Shown here piece by piece: positions 1 to 12,425 of a stretch of 64,000 bases of DNA. Source of the stretch: Gonatopus flavifemur (Eukaryota > Arthropoda > Insecta > Hymenoptera > Dryinidae); NCBI GenBank assembly GCA_018340375.1, contig JAFFJZ010000046.1, positions 1,736,001 to 1,800,000 of the forward strand, given 5' to 3'. A model generated the notes under the pieces. The model made no database searches. It was given only the letters and a program-made list of their open reading frames with translations, and was not told the origin of the DNA. Each line of letters begins with the position of its first letter. Position 1 is the stretch's first letter. Position numbers and translations under genes: made by a program.

Positions 1-597
1 CTCAACTACTTTGATAATTAGTGTATTGATTACCTGCTATACTGCCTGTAATTTTTCAAAAAAAACGATGCGTTTGCCTGGAAAATTTTTCGCCAACGAT
101 GGAATGCTCACGACTATTCGGTTGAAACAAGGTAAATCCTAATCTACAGGCTCTGTTATAGAAAAAGAGAGGAGTATGTATATATTCCTGTATTGTTCAT
201 ATTACCCGTCAACGAAATCGTTGGAGTTTGAATTATTTATGGAGACAAATTCAGAGTCTGACAGGGAAATCAAATCAGGAACTGGTGAGGTTCAAAGATT
301 GATTTCTTCAAATGAAATATACAAATTAGACGAATTATATTACGAAAATCAAAGAGTGGAACAATTTAGTATTTGTGTATTCGTTGATAACCTTTTTTGT
401 AAAGTACTTTTGTATTCGACGATCATTTTCATAAACGGTTCGAACTTCAACATCATCAACATGCAAGTGCACGGAATCTCCGGGGTAACTTCCATCCTAG
501 ATATATTTATGATGCAAATGGCAAGAAGTTTCTATATGAAATTTCGATGCACGAATTTTTCGAATCACTTCTCTGAATTTGCACCTTGAACTGAGGA
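1..597. other. Left flank of the Foldback insertion, no gene recognised
   Basis: An open frame at 176-589 (137 codons, plus) has no motif I recognise and no visible start context. The reverse strand has interrupted frames only. The stretch is the left side of the original target site; its right continuation resumes after 38233. I assign no function. Confidence 0.4.
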
Positions 598-606
598 GAG
601 AAATTT
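598..606. repeat. Target-site duplication of the Foldback element, left copy
   Basis: GAGAAATTT directly precedes the left terminus at 607. GAGAAATTC directly follows the right terminus at 38224. The match is eight of nine bases in direct orientation. A 9-bp duplication is the length known for Drosophila FB elements and for the Mutator superfamily to which the FB-associated NOF transposase is related. Confidence 0.8.
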
Positions 607-880
607 ATGGAATGGTATCTAGCGGCCAGTTTGCTAGCGGCCACTTTCGAAATTTTCGACACAGACTGTACCGCATATTGGGAAACAGGAAAGAGTGTTT
701 CTGACTGAAACGAGGTTGATAAGATTGTTGTTGCATATTCGAATGATCGTTTGGGAACCCATGAAGAGTTTTATGTAGCGCAAGACCCATGAAAATGTTT
801 ATTTGAAGAAAAAGTGGAATAGGAACCATCAAATATGAAGGCCAATGTCTCATCATGACAACATGCGTTTTCTTTCTAAT
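607..880 (+). repeat. Left terminal inverted repeat of the Foldback element (unique part)
   Basis: This non-satellite terminal segment is repeated in inverse orientation at 37930-38224 with roughly 90 percent identity by eye. It contains a tandem nonamer TAGCGGCCA at 620-628 and 635-643, mirrored at 38188-38196 and 38203-38211. That pair is a candidate transposase-binding site by position only. The segment grades into satellite near 868-900. Confidence 0.8.
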
Positions 881-3800
881 CGATGCCAAACGACGGAGAG
901 AACACCGGAGAAGGAATGGGGTCTGAGAGGAATCGCGGTTTGTAACATTGTTTATTTGACAATTTACGGTGGGAAACAGCAGAATCTTGGATGAAACTGT
1001 TATCTCTCCACTCGGCAACATTCGTTTCCCACCCAAGTGATTCCGAACGACGTAGAGAACACCGGAGAAGACGCAGGAATGAATTCTTCAAGGAATCGCG
1101 GTTTATAACATTGTTTATTCAACGATTCACGGTGGGAAACAGCAGAATCTTGGATAAAACTGTTATATCTCCACTGGACAACGGTCGTTCTCCTTCCAAT
1201 TGATTCCAAATGACGGAGAGAACACCGGAGAAGATGAAGGAATGAATTCTGTAAGGGATCGCGGTTCATAACATTGTTTATTCAACGATTCACGGTGGAA
1301 AACAGCAGAATCTTGGATGTAAACTGTTACACCTCCACTCGGCAACATTCATTCTTTTCCCAAGTGATCCCAAACGACGAAGAAGACACCGCAGAAGACG
1401 CAGGAATGGATTCTGAGAGGGATCGCGGTTTGTAACATTGTTTATTGACCAATTTACGGAGGGAAACAGCAGAATCTTGGATAAAACTGTTATATTTCCA
1501 TTCGACAACATTCGTTTTCCGTCTAATTGATTCCAAACGACGGAGAGAACACTGGAGAAGACGAAGGAATGAATTGCATGAGGGATCGCGGTTTGTAACA
1601 TTGTTTATTTAACAATTTACAATAAGAAACAGCAGAATCTTGAATAAAACTGTTATATATCCACTCAGCAACGGTTGTTCTTCTTCCAATTGATTCCAAA
1701 CGACGAAGAGAACACCGGAGGAGATGAAGGAATGAATTCTGTGAGGGATCGCGGTTTATGACATTGTTTATCTAACAATTCACGGTGGGAAACAGCAGAA
1801 TCTTGGATGTAAACTGCCAAACCTCCACTCAGCAACATTCGTTGTTCTCTCAAGTAATGCCAAACGACGAAGAGGACACCGAAGAAGTCGCAGGAATGGA
1901 TTCTGAAGAGGGATCGCGGTTTATAACATTGTTTATTTGACAATTTACGGTGGGAAACGGCAGAATCTTGGATGAAACTGTTATATCCCCATTCGGCAAC
2001 ATTCGTTTTCCCTCTAATTGATTCCAAATGACAGAGAGAACACCGGAGAAGACGCAGGAATGAATTCTCTGAGAGATCGCGGTTTGTAACATTGTTTATT
2101 TAACAATTTACAATAAGAAACAGCAGAATCTTGGATAAAACTGTTATCTCCCCACTCGGCAACATTCGTTCCCCTTCTAATTGATTCCAAACGACGGAGA
2201 GAACACCGGAGAAGATGAAGGAATAAATTCTGTGAAGGATCGCGGTTTATGACATTGTTTATCTAACAATTCACGGTGGGAAACAGCAGAATCTTGGATG
2301 TAAACTGTCAAACCTCCACTCAGCAACATTCGTTGTTCTCCCAAGTAATGCTAAACGACGGAGAGGACACCGAAGAAGTCGCAGGAATGGATTCTGAGAG
2401 GGATCGCAGTTTGTAACATTGTTTATTTGACAATTTACGGTGGGAAACAGCAGAATCTTGGATAAAACTGTTATATCCCCACTCGGCAACATTCGTTTTC
2501 CTTCTAATTGATTCCAAACGACAGAGAGAACACCGGAGAAGACGCAGGAATGAATTGCATGAGGGATCGCGGTTTGTAACATTGTTTATTTAACAATTTA
2601 CAATAAGAAACAGCAGAATCTTGAATAAAACTGTTATATATCCACTCAGCAACGGTTGTTCTTCTTCCAATTGATTCCAAACGACGGAGAGAACACCGGA
2701 GGAGATGAAGGAATGAATTCTGTGAGGGATCGCGGTTCATAACATTGTTTATTCAACAATTCACGGTGGGAAACAGGAGAATCTTGGATGAAACTGTTAT
2801 ATCTCCACTCGGCAACATTCATTCTTTCCCCAAGTGATTCCAAACGACGAAGAAGACACCGGAGAAGACGCAGGAATGGATTCTGAGAGGGATCGCGGTT
2901 TGTAACATTGTTTATTCAACAATTCACGGTGGGGAACAGAAGAATCTCGGATAAAACTGTTATCTCTCCACTTGGCAACATTCGTTCCCTACCGAAGTGA
3001 TTCCAAACGATGGAGAGTACACCGGAGAAGACGCAGGAATGAATTCTTCAAGGAATCGCGGTTTATAACATTGTTTATTTAACAATACACGGTGGGAAAC
3101 AGGAGAATCTTGGATGAAACTGTTATATCTCCCCTCGGCAACGGTCGTTCTCCTTCCAATTGATTCCAAACGACGGAGAGAACACTGGAGAAGACGAAGG
3201 AATGAATTCTGTAAGGGATCGCGGTTCATAACATTGTTTATTCAACAATTCACGGTGGGAAACAGCAGAATCTTGGATGTAAACTGTCAAACCCCCACTC
3301 AGCAACATTCGTTGTTTTCTCAAGTAATGTAAAACGACGGGAAGGACACCGGAGAAGACGCAGGAATATATTCTGAGAGGGATCGCGGTTTGTAACATTG
3401 TTTATTGACCAATTTACGGTGGGAAACAGCAGAATCTTGGATAGAACTGTTATATCTCCACTCGGCAACATTCGTTTCCCGTCTGATTGAATCCAAACGA
3501 CGGAGAGAACACCGGAGAAGACGCAGGAATGAATTCTCTGAGGGATCGCGGTTTGTAACATTGTTTATTCAACAATTTACAATGAGGAACAGCAGAATCT
3601 TGGATAAAATTGTTATCTCTCCACTCGGCAACATTCGTTTCCCTTCTAATTGATTCCAAACGACGGAGAGAACACCGGAGAAGATGAAGAAATAAATTCT
3701 GTGAAGGATCGCGGTTTATGACATTGTTTATCTAACAATTCACGGTGGGAAACAGTAGAATCTTGGATGTAAACTGTCAAACCTCCATTCAGCAACATTC

Positions 3801-4101
3801 GTTGTTCTCCCAAGTAGTGCCAAACGACGGGAAGGACACCGGAGAAGACGCAGGAATGGATTCTGAGAGGGATCGCGGCTTATAACATCGTTTATTCAAC
3901 AATTCACGGTGGGAAACAGCAGAATCTTGGATAAAATTGACATATCTCCACTCGGCAACGGTCGTTCTCCTCCCAATCGATTCCAAACGACGGAGAGAAG
4001 ACCGGAGGAGATGAAGGAATCAATGCTGTAAGGGATCGCGGTTTATAACATTGTTCAAGTAACAATTTACGGTGGGAAACAGCAGGATCTTGGATGTAAA
4101 C
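880..4101 (+). repeat. 164-bp satellite, left arm part A
   Basis: About twenty head-to-tail monomers with markers such as CGGCAACATTCG, GGGAAACAGCAGAATCTTGG and GGATCGCGGTTTATAACATT. Marker spacing is close to 164 bp. Monomers differ by scattered substitutions. Many short reading frames are open in it, but the monomer length is not a multiple of three and the frames rotate from copy to copy, so they are not genes. The array is cut at 4101 by Gypsy-1 and resumes at 9716 in phase. Confidence 0.9.
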
Positions 4102-4389
4102 TGTTCTATGTCATACTCTATGGCATAAGCGCTACTCACCTTGAGATAGCTTTGTGAACACGTGTGACGCGGTTCGGAGCATAATCGACGAGCCGGGCGG
4201 GCAGTTAAGACGTCGTTTGGTCTAGTGAAGTTGTTCTAGGTAGAGGTCTTAATGTGAATCTGAGAAGTGTAAAACTACGTCATAGTCTACTCACATTTTA
4301 ATAATTGTACCTCGTCAATAAAACCAATGAAGTATTATTTGCCTGTGAGTCGTTATTTATATGATCGACATGAACGCGTGCATCAAACA
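4102..4389 (+). repeat. 5' LTR of Gypsy-1
   Basis: The LTR has TG...CA termini and matches 9423-9710 with about 15 substitutions and no length change. AATAAA-type motifs near 4316 are suitable for polyadenylation. Confidence 0.95.
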
Positions 4390-4402
4390 TGGCGACGAGG
4401 AT
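4390..4402 (+). other. Putative primer-binding site of Gypsy-1
   Basis: TGGCGACGAGGAT begins directly after the CA of the 5' LTR, the position and TGGCG start expected of a tRNA primer-binding site. I cannot name the tRNA with confidence. Confidence 0.6.
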
Positions 4403-4899
4403 TGTGGCGAGGTGGCAACAAGTATGACGCTGAATTGTATCGAAGGAAGTATAATGTGGATTGAAATTCGAAGATGTTGAAACCGTGAATAAAACATCAA
4501 TCAAAAGCCTAATAATTGAGTTTGTAACGCGATAATTGTATATTCGGATCGTTTGGTGTGAGTGTAACTTGTAAAGTTATTTCGAATAAAATAACGATCG
4601 AACGATAGACACGCGGTAAACACGTTACGGTTACACTCGTGTGAAATCAAACGGTATAAAAGAAAGTACTGAAGTTTTAAATAAGTGGTGAATCCGAATT
4701 TGACTAGAAGTCAACTTTGCTTCTTCATAAAATATCAGAAATTGTACTGCTATGGTGAGAATAAAAACGCATGTATGTGAATACGTCTTTATTCGCACAT
4801 ACATAAAAAACTGAACTAGTGTATTGAAAAGAAATTGGTGTGTGAAAGAAACCGTCGCAAGTGACTCGTAACATGTATAGGTGAGATATCGTCATCAAG

Positions 4900-6471
4900 A
4901 TGGCGCAAGTGAATCAAATAATCACTCCTCCGAACGAACTGTCGCTATGCGGCAATCCGAAAGAAAATTCGAAAGTTTTCAAACGTAAATTCGAACCGTA
5001 TGTGGTGGCTAATCAAAAAGTGATAGATAAGCCAGAAATCCAAACTGCTGTGTTGCATTCATCAATAGGAGATGATGCAAATGATTAAATCGAAAGCTTA
5101 AATCTTACGGATAAACCCGTTGATGCAATATTCACTGGCCTTGAGCTATATTGCACATCCAAAACCAATGTCATCGTAGAGCAGTTCAAATTCTTCCAAA
5201 GAAAGCAACTTCCTGACGAATCATTTGATCGATTCGTCCTTGAGTTACGAAAGCTCATCAAAACCTGTGAATTCGGAGGACTGGCAGATAATTTATTAAA
5301 AGTGCGTATAATCCTTGGGCAAGCTGATGAAGCACTTCAGGAAGCATTTCTCCGGGAACCAGAAATTACGTTGGATAATGTGATTAAACTAGGAAGAGCT
5401 TCCGAAATAGCGAAAGAGAGTCAGGCTATGGTATCGAATGATTCAACGTCATTTAATTACGAAAAATTTTCGGATGCAGTTGTGATTCCACGCGAAAACA
5501 CACAATACGTAACAAAAACAATGGGCAAGATGGGAATGCAGGCTCAACATACGTCAAGGTCAACAGCTTCGTCGTCAGAACTTCAAAATCAACAATATGA
5601 TTGTAGAAAGTGTGGCAGACGACACATCAGGGGAAACTGTCCGGCATACAATAAAACGTGCAACATATGTTCTGCGCGTCATCATTTTGTGGTCGGCTGT
5701 CCTCAACGAGATAAGTTGATTAGTGAAAATTTAGGTACAAACAGAAATAAACCAGGTAAAAATATTAAGGTTAATACGATTCAAACCTCGGAAGAAGACA
5801 GTGAGAATAATATTGTTCGATTGAATAACGTAACTTTGGATAACGTTGAAAATTTAGTTAATCAAGATCTTAATAATTCTGCGTTGATAAAATCACCTGT
5901 GAGTAAAGAATTAGTTGATCAACCTTGGAGGGAACCTCTAATATTCGGGAAAAAATATCAGATCAATTTCAAATTGGATTCCGGGAGCGATATAACGACA
6001 ATACCGCTCAGGATTTTCAAAAGAATGTCTGATCTCAACTTAATGCATATGATGAAGGAAAATTACGTGAATGCTAAAGCATACGGTGGCTTTCAACTTG
6101 GAATTATTGGTACAATCGTAATGTCTTTTGAATGTGAAAATGAAGAATTTGCAGGAAAATTTTTTATAATTGATGATAGTAATGATGAACATATTGAGCC
6201 ACTTTTGAGTCGTGAGATGTGCGTACATCTAAATCTAATGAACAGAATCCATGAAATAAAATCTGATATTACTCATAAATCGGCGAATAAAGTTGAATTT
6301 GTAAACAAAAGTGATATAATTGCCAAATATCCGGATAGATTTACAGGAACTGGTAAATTTCGAGAAGTGTATCATTTCAAATTGAAAGGTGATGCCAGGC
6401 CAAAGCAAGAATCATATTCACGAGTTCCGATTGAACTCAGACAACCTTACATTGAAAAACTCAGAGAATAA
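4900..6471 (+). pseudogene. Gypsy-1 gag-protease, one nonsense codon
   Basis: This frame encodes the structural Gag polyprotein followed by the aspartic protease. The reading frame starts with ATG at 4900 and is interrupted by an in-frame TAA at 5086-5088; it then continues in the same frame to 6471. The Gag core shows the FFQRKQLPDESFDRF region typical of gypsy Gags. Two CCHC knuckles lie at about 5605-5700 (CRKCGRRHIRGNC, then CNICSARHHFVVGC). The protease motif is LDSGSD at about 5974. The 3' end already encodes the start of the reverse transcriptase region, so the TAA at 6469-6471 reflects a small indel near 6465-6472 rather than a natural Gag end. About 510 bases of untranslated leader separate the LTR from the start. 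Confidence 0.85.
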
Positions 6472-9280
6472 TGAACCAGTTGAATGGTTAAACGAAATAA
6501 TTATAGTAGAAAAACCAAATAAATCTTTACGAATCTGTTTGAATCCGCAAAAATTGAATGAATGTCTGATAGTTGAGAAATTCCCGATTCCTACTTTAAA
6601 TGGAATATCACCAAAGTTAAAGGGGAAAAAATTTTATAGTCTCCTTGATATAAAGGACGCTTTTGATCAAATAGAGTTGGATGAGGAGACAAGTCGATTA
6701 TGTTCATTCTCAAGTCCATTGGGTATTCTTTGTTTTAAACGCATGCCATTTGGTGTAAATGTTGCCCCTGAGGCTTTTCAAAAGCTGATGTTTAAATATT
6801 TCGGATATATTTCGGGAGTTGTAATTTATTTTGACGATATGTTGAAAGCTGCAGAAACTGAACTCGAAATGGATATGATTCTGGCAAAGGTCATGCGAAG
6901 AGCTGTTGAATGTAACATAACTTTTAATGTAGAAAAATTTCAATACTGCGTGAACAAAGTCAAATTCCTTGGACATAATTTTGATGAACAAGGTATGGCA
7001 ATAGATCCGAGTAGGATTGAGGCGATAAGGGCGATATCTAAACCAAATAACAAAAAGCAAGTGCAAAAGTTCCTTGGATCTGTAAACTATTTAAGACCGT
7101 TCATTCCGAATTTGGCTGAGTTAACACAACCTTTGAGAGAACTCATTAAGAATAATGTGAAATTTGTCTGGACTAAGGGTCATGATAGAGCAATGGAACA
7201 GATTAAAACTTGTTTAACGGAATCTCCGGTATTGGTTAACTATGATCCTAAATTGAGAGTCGTCATTCAGACAGACGCTTCTGAATTAGGTTTAGGTTCT
7301 TGTCTGACTCGAAATGGAAGAGTTGTAACTTATGCTTCACGTTCCTTAACGGAAAGTGAGCAACGATGGGCTCAAATAGAAAAGGAACTTCTGGCAGTTT
7401 ACTCTGCGTGTCGTGAATTTCACCGATATATATACGGAACAGGAGTAACTGTACAAACTGATCACAAGCCTCTCCTAGCAATAATGTCCAAAAGTATGTG
7501 CAAAATAACTACCAATAGATTGAAAAGATTGAAAGAAAGATTGTTACTATATAATATTAAGTTACAGTATCTACCAGGTGAAAAAATGGGTGTAGCTGAT
7601 TATTTGAGTCGAGACTATATTGATAATTGTGAATTTGACATTGAAACTAGTGATAAAATGGTCATCCATAGTATAGAAACGACTGAACTGATTATATCAG
7701 AAAACAGATTGACAGAATTTCAGCGTGAAACAGCCACAGATAAACCATTAAGTAAAGTATTGGATTTTTATAAAAATGGTTGGTCAAAAACCAATAAAAA
7801 CATATTGGATAACGAACTTGAAGCTTACATAAGCGAAAGGAATAACATTACTGTACAAGACGGAATTTGTTACCTTGAAAATAGGCTAATCATACCAGAG
7901 GATTTGAGACTTTATATCTTGAATACGCTCCACGGGACTCACATTGGAATCTCTGAACTAAGTGAACGAGGCAGAAAGTTATTTTTTTGGCCTAATATGT
8001 CGCAGGACATAAAGTCATTCATCCAGTCTTGTGAAGTTCGTCAACAATATGCTCAAAGGCAAGCAAAATTCTCTTTAGTCAATCATGATGTACCAGGGGC
8101 ACCATTTTCGAAAATTGGTGTTGACCTCGCTGATTTCAAAGGAATTACGTACTTAATAGTTCAGGATTATTATTCAAGATGGCTAGAAGCGTCGCGTTTA
8201 AGCTCTAAGACCTCAGGATCTATAATATCAGAATTGAAAAAGATTTTCGCTCGCTTTGGAATTCCAAATGTGATGATCGCTGATAATGTACCATTCTCGA
8301 GCCGTGAATTCCAGAGTTTTGCCAAAGAATGGGAATTTAACTCAGTCACAACTAGTCCTCATCATTCTCAATCGAATGACTTAGCTGAGAAAGGTGTGGG
8401 TATTGTTAAAAATATGTTAAGGAAATCAGGACTGAATAAGTTAGAACTAAGTTTGTGAAATTACAACAATACTCCCCTGTCAGGGTTAAGTGTTAGTCCT
8501 GCGCAAATGCTACAAGGGAGATTTTTGAGGAACAAATTACCAATCAATACTGATAGATTGAAACCAAAGTCGATTCCAGTTCAAATTGGAGAGGAAATAT
8601 ATCATAATGAGATAAAAATGAAACAGCATTATGATAAAACTAGTCAGAAAGAACATTGTATGGATCCTATAATATTCAACCCAGGACAAGAGGTATTATT
8701 GCGAAACAATTCTACGAAGGTATGGGAAAAAGCGGTAATTCTTGAAAAAATGGAAAATGTTCCAAGATCCTATCTTCTAAAAAATGCCAAAGGTAATACT
8801 GTTAGACGTAATATTCGTGACATAAAACACTATATTATAAGGGGAGAACACAATTGTACAATACAAAAAACTCATTCGGATAATAATAGTACTACATATT
8901 TTGACGATATAGATGAAATTCTTGGAGTACAGGATAGAGATGAGGAATTCGTTGATCAAAATCTTGAATTATAAAATGCTCATAATAGAGAAAATGACGA
9001 TGAAAATCTTGAATTGGAACATAATCGTGATGAAGAAAATGATCATGAGAATCTTGAATTGGGAAATGATTTTGATAGAGAAAATAAGGAGGGAAACATT
9101 GAAATCGTATCGGAGAATGACTCTTATAAAGAAAATAGTAAGGGAAATCTTGGAAGTGAACCGGGAAATGATTTGCATACGTCAAATGACGATCATAACA
9201 GTGAATTGACTGCATCAACCAATGTTCAAAGTACTAGAAGTGGAAGAGTTGTGAAACTTCCAGATGGACTAAATTTATAG
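6472..9280 (+). pseudogene. Gypsy-1 pol: reverse transcriptase, RNase H, integrase; frameshifted and with two stops
   Basis: The second frame overlaps the first by a few tens of bases and continues its homology at about 6465. Reverse transcriptase has YFDDML near 6830. RNase H has QTDASELGLG near 7270 and TDHKPL near 7460. The integrase zinc region keeps HGTHIG but has CEVRQQ where a second cysteine is normal, so the HHCC site has lost a ligand. The integrase catalytic acids can be placed at VDLADF, IADN and LAEKG. In-frame TGA at 8456-8458 and TAA at 8972-8974 interrupt the frame, which otherwise runs to 9280 and ends in an acidic repetitive tail followed by RSGRVVKLP. Activity is very unlikely. 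Confidence 0.87.
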
Positions 9281-9410
9281 TGATATTAAGATTGATTTCA
9301 ACAAGACCTATGAGCTAGTGAGTGGGTTCCGAATCTTCTGAACATTACGTTGCAATTGAACGGGTTAATGTATTAGATTATAAGATCTACTGGAAAAAAA
9401 AAAAATATAT

Positions 9411-9422
9411 AAGAGGAAAAGA
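9411..9422 (+). other. Polypurine tract of Gypsy-1
   Basis: AAGAGGAAAAGA lies immediately upstream of the 3' LTR, the expected site for plus-strand priming. Confidence 0.75.
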
Positions 9423-9710
9423 TGTTCTATGTCATAGTCTATGGCATTAGCGCTACTCACCTTGAGATAGCTTTGTGAACACGTGTGACGCGGTTTGGAG
9501 CATAATCGACGAGCCGGGCGGGCAATTAAGACGTCGTTTGGTCTAGTGAAGTTGTTCTAGGTGAAGGTCTTAATGTGAATCTGAGGAGTGTACAACTACG
9601 TCATAGTCTACTTACATTTTAATAATTGTACCTCGACAATAAACTCAATAAAGTATTAATTGCCTGTGAGTCGTTATTTATATGATCGACATGAACGCGG
9701 GCATCAAACA
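9423..9710 (+). repeat. 3' LTR of Gypsy-1
   Basis: The same 288 bp as the 5' LTR, ending ATCAAACA and followed by the TAAAC duplication at 9711-9715. Confidence 0.95.
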
Positions 9711-12382
9711 TAAACTGTTATACCTCCACTCGGCAACATTCGTTTTCCTTCCAATTGATTCCAAACGACGGAGAGAACACCGAAGAAGACGCAGCAATGA
9801 ATTCTGTGAGGGGTCACGGTTCATAACATTGTGTATTCAACAATTGACGGTGGGAAACAGCAGAATCTTGGATGTAAACTGTAAGACCTCCACTCGGCAA
9901 CATTCATCTTTCCCCCAAGTAATTCCAAACGACGGAGAGAACACCGGAGAAGACGCGGGAATGGATTCTAAGAGGGATCGCGGTTTATAAAACATTGTTC
10001 ATTTAACAATTTACGGTGGGAAACAGCAGAATCTTGGATAAAACTGACATCTCTTCACTCGGCAACATTCGTTTCCCTTCCAATTGATTCCAAACGACGG
10101 AGAGAACACCGGAGAAGATGAAAGAATGGATTCTGTTAGGGATCGCGGTTGATGACATTGTTTGTTCAAAAATTCACGGTGGGAAACAGCAGAATATGGA
10201 TGTAAACTGTTATACCTCCACTCGGCAACATTCGTTTTTCTCCCAAGTAATTCCGAACGACGAAGAGGACACCGGAGAAGACGCAGGAATGGATTCTGAG
10301 AGGGATCGCGGTTTATGAAACATTGTTTATTTACCAATTCACGGTGGGGAACAGCAGAATCTAGGATAAAACTGTTATATCTCCACTCGGCAACATTCGT
10401 TCTCCTTCTCATCGATCCCAAACGACGGAAAGAACACCGGAGGAGACGCAGCAATGAATTCTGTGAGGGATCGCGGTTGACAACATTTTTTATTCAACAA
10501 TTTACGGTGGGAAACAGCAGAATCTTGGATGTAAGCTGTTGTACCTCCACTCGGCAACATTCATTATTTTCCCAAGTGATTCCAAACGACGGAGAGAACA
10601 CCGGAGAAGACGCAGGAATGAATTCTGAGAGAGATCGTGGTTTATAACATTGTTTATCTAACAATTTACTGTGGGAAACAGCAGAATCTTGGATAAAACT
10701 GTGATCTCCCCACTTGGCAACATTCGTTTTCCTTCCAATTGATTCCAAACGACGGAGAGAACACCGGAGAAGACGCAGGAATGAATTCTGTGATGGACCG
10801 CGGATTGAAACATTGTTTATTCAACAATTCACGGTGGGAAACAGCGGAATCTTGGATGTGAACTGTTATACCTCCACTCGGCAACATTTGTTTCTTTCCC
10901 AAGTAATTCCAAACGGCGAAGAGGACACCGAAGAAGACGCAGGAATGGATTCTGAGAGAGATCGTGGTTTATAACATTGTTTATCTAACAATTTACTGTG
11001 GGAAACAGCAGAATCTTGGATGTCAACTGTTATACCTCCACTCGGCAACATTCGTTTTTCTCCCAAGTAATTCCGAACGACGAAGAGGACACCGGAGAAG
11101 ACGCAGGAATGGATTCTGAGAGGGATCGCGGTTTATGAACCATTGTTTATTTACCAATTCACGGTGGGGAACAGCAGAATCTAGGATAAAACTGTTATAT
11201 CTCCACTCGGCAACATTCGTTCTCCTTCTCATCGATCCCAAACGACGGAAAGAACACCGGAGGAGACGCAGCAATGAATTCTGTGAGGGATCGCGGTTGA
11301 CAACATTTTTTATTCAACAATTTACGGTGGGAAACAGCAGAATCTTGGATGTAAGCTGTTGTACCTCCACTCGGCAACATTCATTATTTTCCCAAGTGAT
11401 TCCAAACGACGGAGAGAACACCGGAGAAGACGCAGGAATGAATTCTGAGAGAGATCGTGGTTTATAACATTGTTTATCTAACAATTTACTGTGGGAAACA
11501 GCAGAATCTTGGATAAAACTGTGATCTCCCCACTTGGCAACATTCGTTTTTCTTCCAATTGATTCCAAACGACGGAGAGAACACCGGAGAAGACGCAGGA
11601 ATGAATTCTGTGATGGACCGCGGATTGAAACATTGTTTATTCAACAATTCACGGTGGGAAACAGCGGAATCTTGGATGTGAACTGTTATACCTCCACTCG
11701 GCAACATTTGTTTCTTTCCCAAGTAATTCCAAACGGCGAAGAGGACACCGAAGAAGACGCAGGAATGGATTCTGAGAGAGATTGTGGTTTATAACATTGT
11801 TTATCTAACAATTTACTGTGGGAAACAGCAGAATCTTGGATGTCAACTGTTATACCTCCACTTGGCAACATTCGTTTTTGTCCCAAGTAATTCCAAACGA
11901 CGAAGAGGACACCGTAGAAGACGCGGGAATGGATTCTGAGAGGGGTCTGCGATTTATAACATTGTTTATTCAACAATTTACGGTGGGAAACAGCAGAATC
12001 TTGGATGTAAGCTGTTATATCTCCACTCGGCAACGATGGTTTCCCTTCTAATTGATTCCAAACGACGGAGAGAACACCGGAGACGACGCAGCAATGAATT
12101 CTGTGAGGGGTCGCGGTTTATAACATTGTTCATTCAACAATCTACGGTGGGGAACAACAGAATCTTGGATGTAAGCTGTCATACCTACACTCGGCAACAT
12201 TCGTTTCCCTCCCAAGTGATTCCAAACGACGGAGAGAGCACCGGAGAAAATGCAGGAATAAATTCTGAGAGGGATCGCGGTTTCTAACATCGTTGGTTCA
12301 ACAATTCACGGTGGGAAACAGCGGAATCCCAGATATACATCCTTATATCTCGGCCACATTCCTTTCCGTTCAAATCGATCCT
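9711..12382 (+). repeat. 164-bp satellite, left arm part B
   Basis: The array continues in the phase left at 4101, with marker CGGCAA at 9731, 9895, 10060, 10223, 10388 and 10552 (spacing 163-165). It decays in its last monomer before the central spacer. Confidence 0.92.
10201..11840 (+). repeat. 820-bp higher-order repeat, two copies
   Basis: Positions 10201-11020 and 11021-11840 are almost identical, whereas single monomers differ much more from each other. 820 bp equals five 164-bp monomers. The start of a third unit (11841 onward) resembles the others and then diverges. This indicates recent unequal exchange or amplification of five-monomer blocks. Confidence 0.9.
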
Positions 12383-12425
12383 AGTTGATACAGGACGCAT
12401 AAGTCCTATGATGCTTCGGGTGATT
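12383..12425. other. Central spacer where the satellite arms change orientation
   Basis: About 43 bp without satellite homology lie between forward monomers on the left and reversed monomers on the right. It contains the short palindrome AGGAC-GCATAA-GTCCT. No gene fits in it. Confidence 0.75.

Larger units (their letters stand above)
4102..9710 (+). mobile_element. Gypsy-1, Ty3/gypsy LTR retrotransposon inserted in the satellite
   Basis: The element is bounded by two 288-bp LTRs (4102-4389 and 9423-9710) that start TGTTCTATGTCAT and end ATCAAACA. The 5-bp duplication TAAAC (4097-4101 and 9711-9715) flanks it exactly, and the satellite continues in phase on both sides. The LTRs differ at about 15 positions (about 5 percent). 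The gene order is Gag with zinc knuckles, protease, reverse transcriptase, RNase H, integrase. One frameshift and three in-frame stops make it non-autonomous now. The fusion of Gag and protease and the RSGRVVKLP tail resemble Mag/K02A2.6-type gypsy elements, which is an inference from memory of the family. Confidence 0.95.

Noticed and set aside
605..4016. Many overlapping open frames of 60-120 codons with shared peptide phrases in the satellite
   Set aside because: They recur because the DNA monomer recurs; the 164-bp period rotates the frame, both strands are open alike, and starts and stops fall at random monomers.
8892..9218. Repetitive minus-strand ORF at the end of Gypsy-1 pol
   Set aside because: It is antisense to the acidic repeats of the pol tail.
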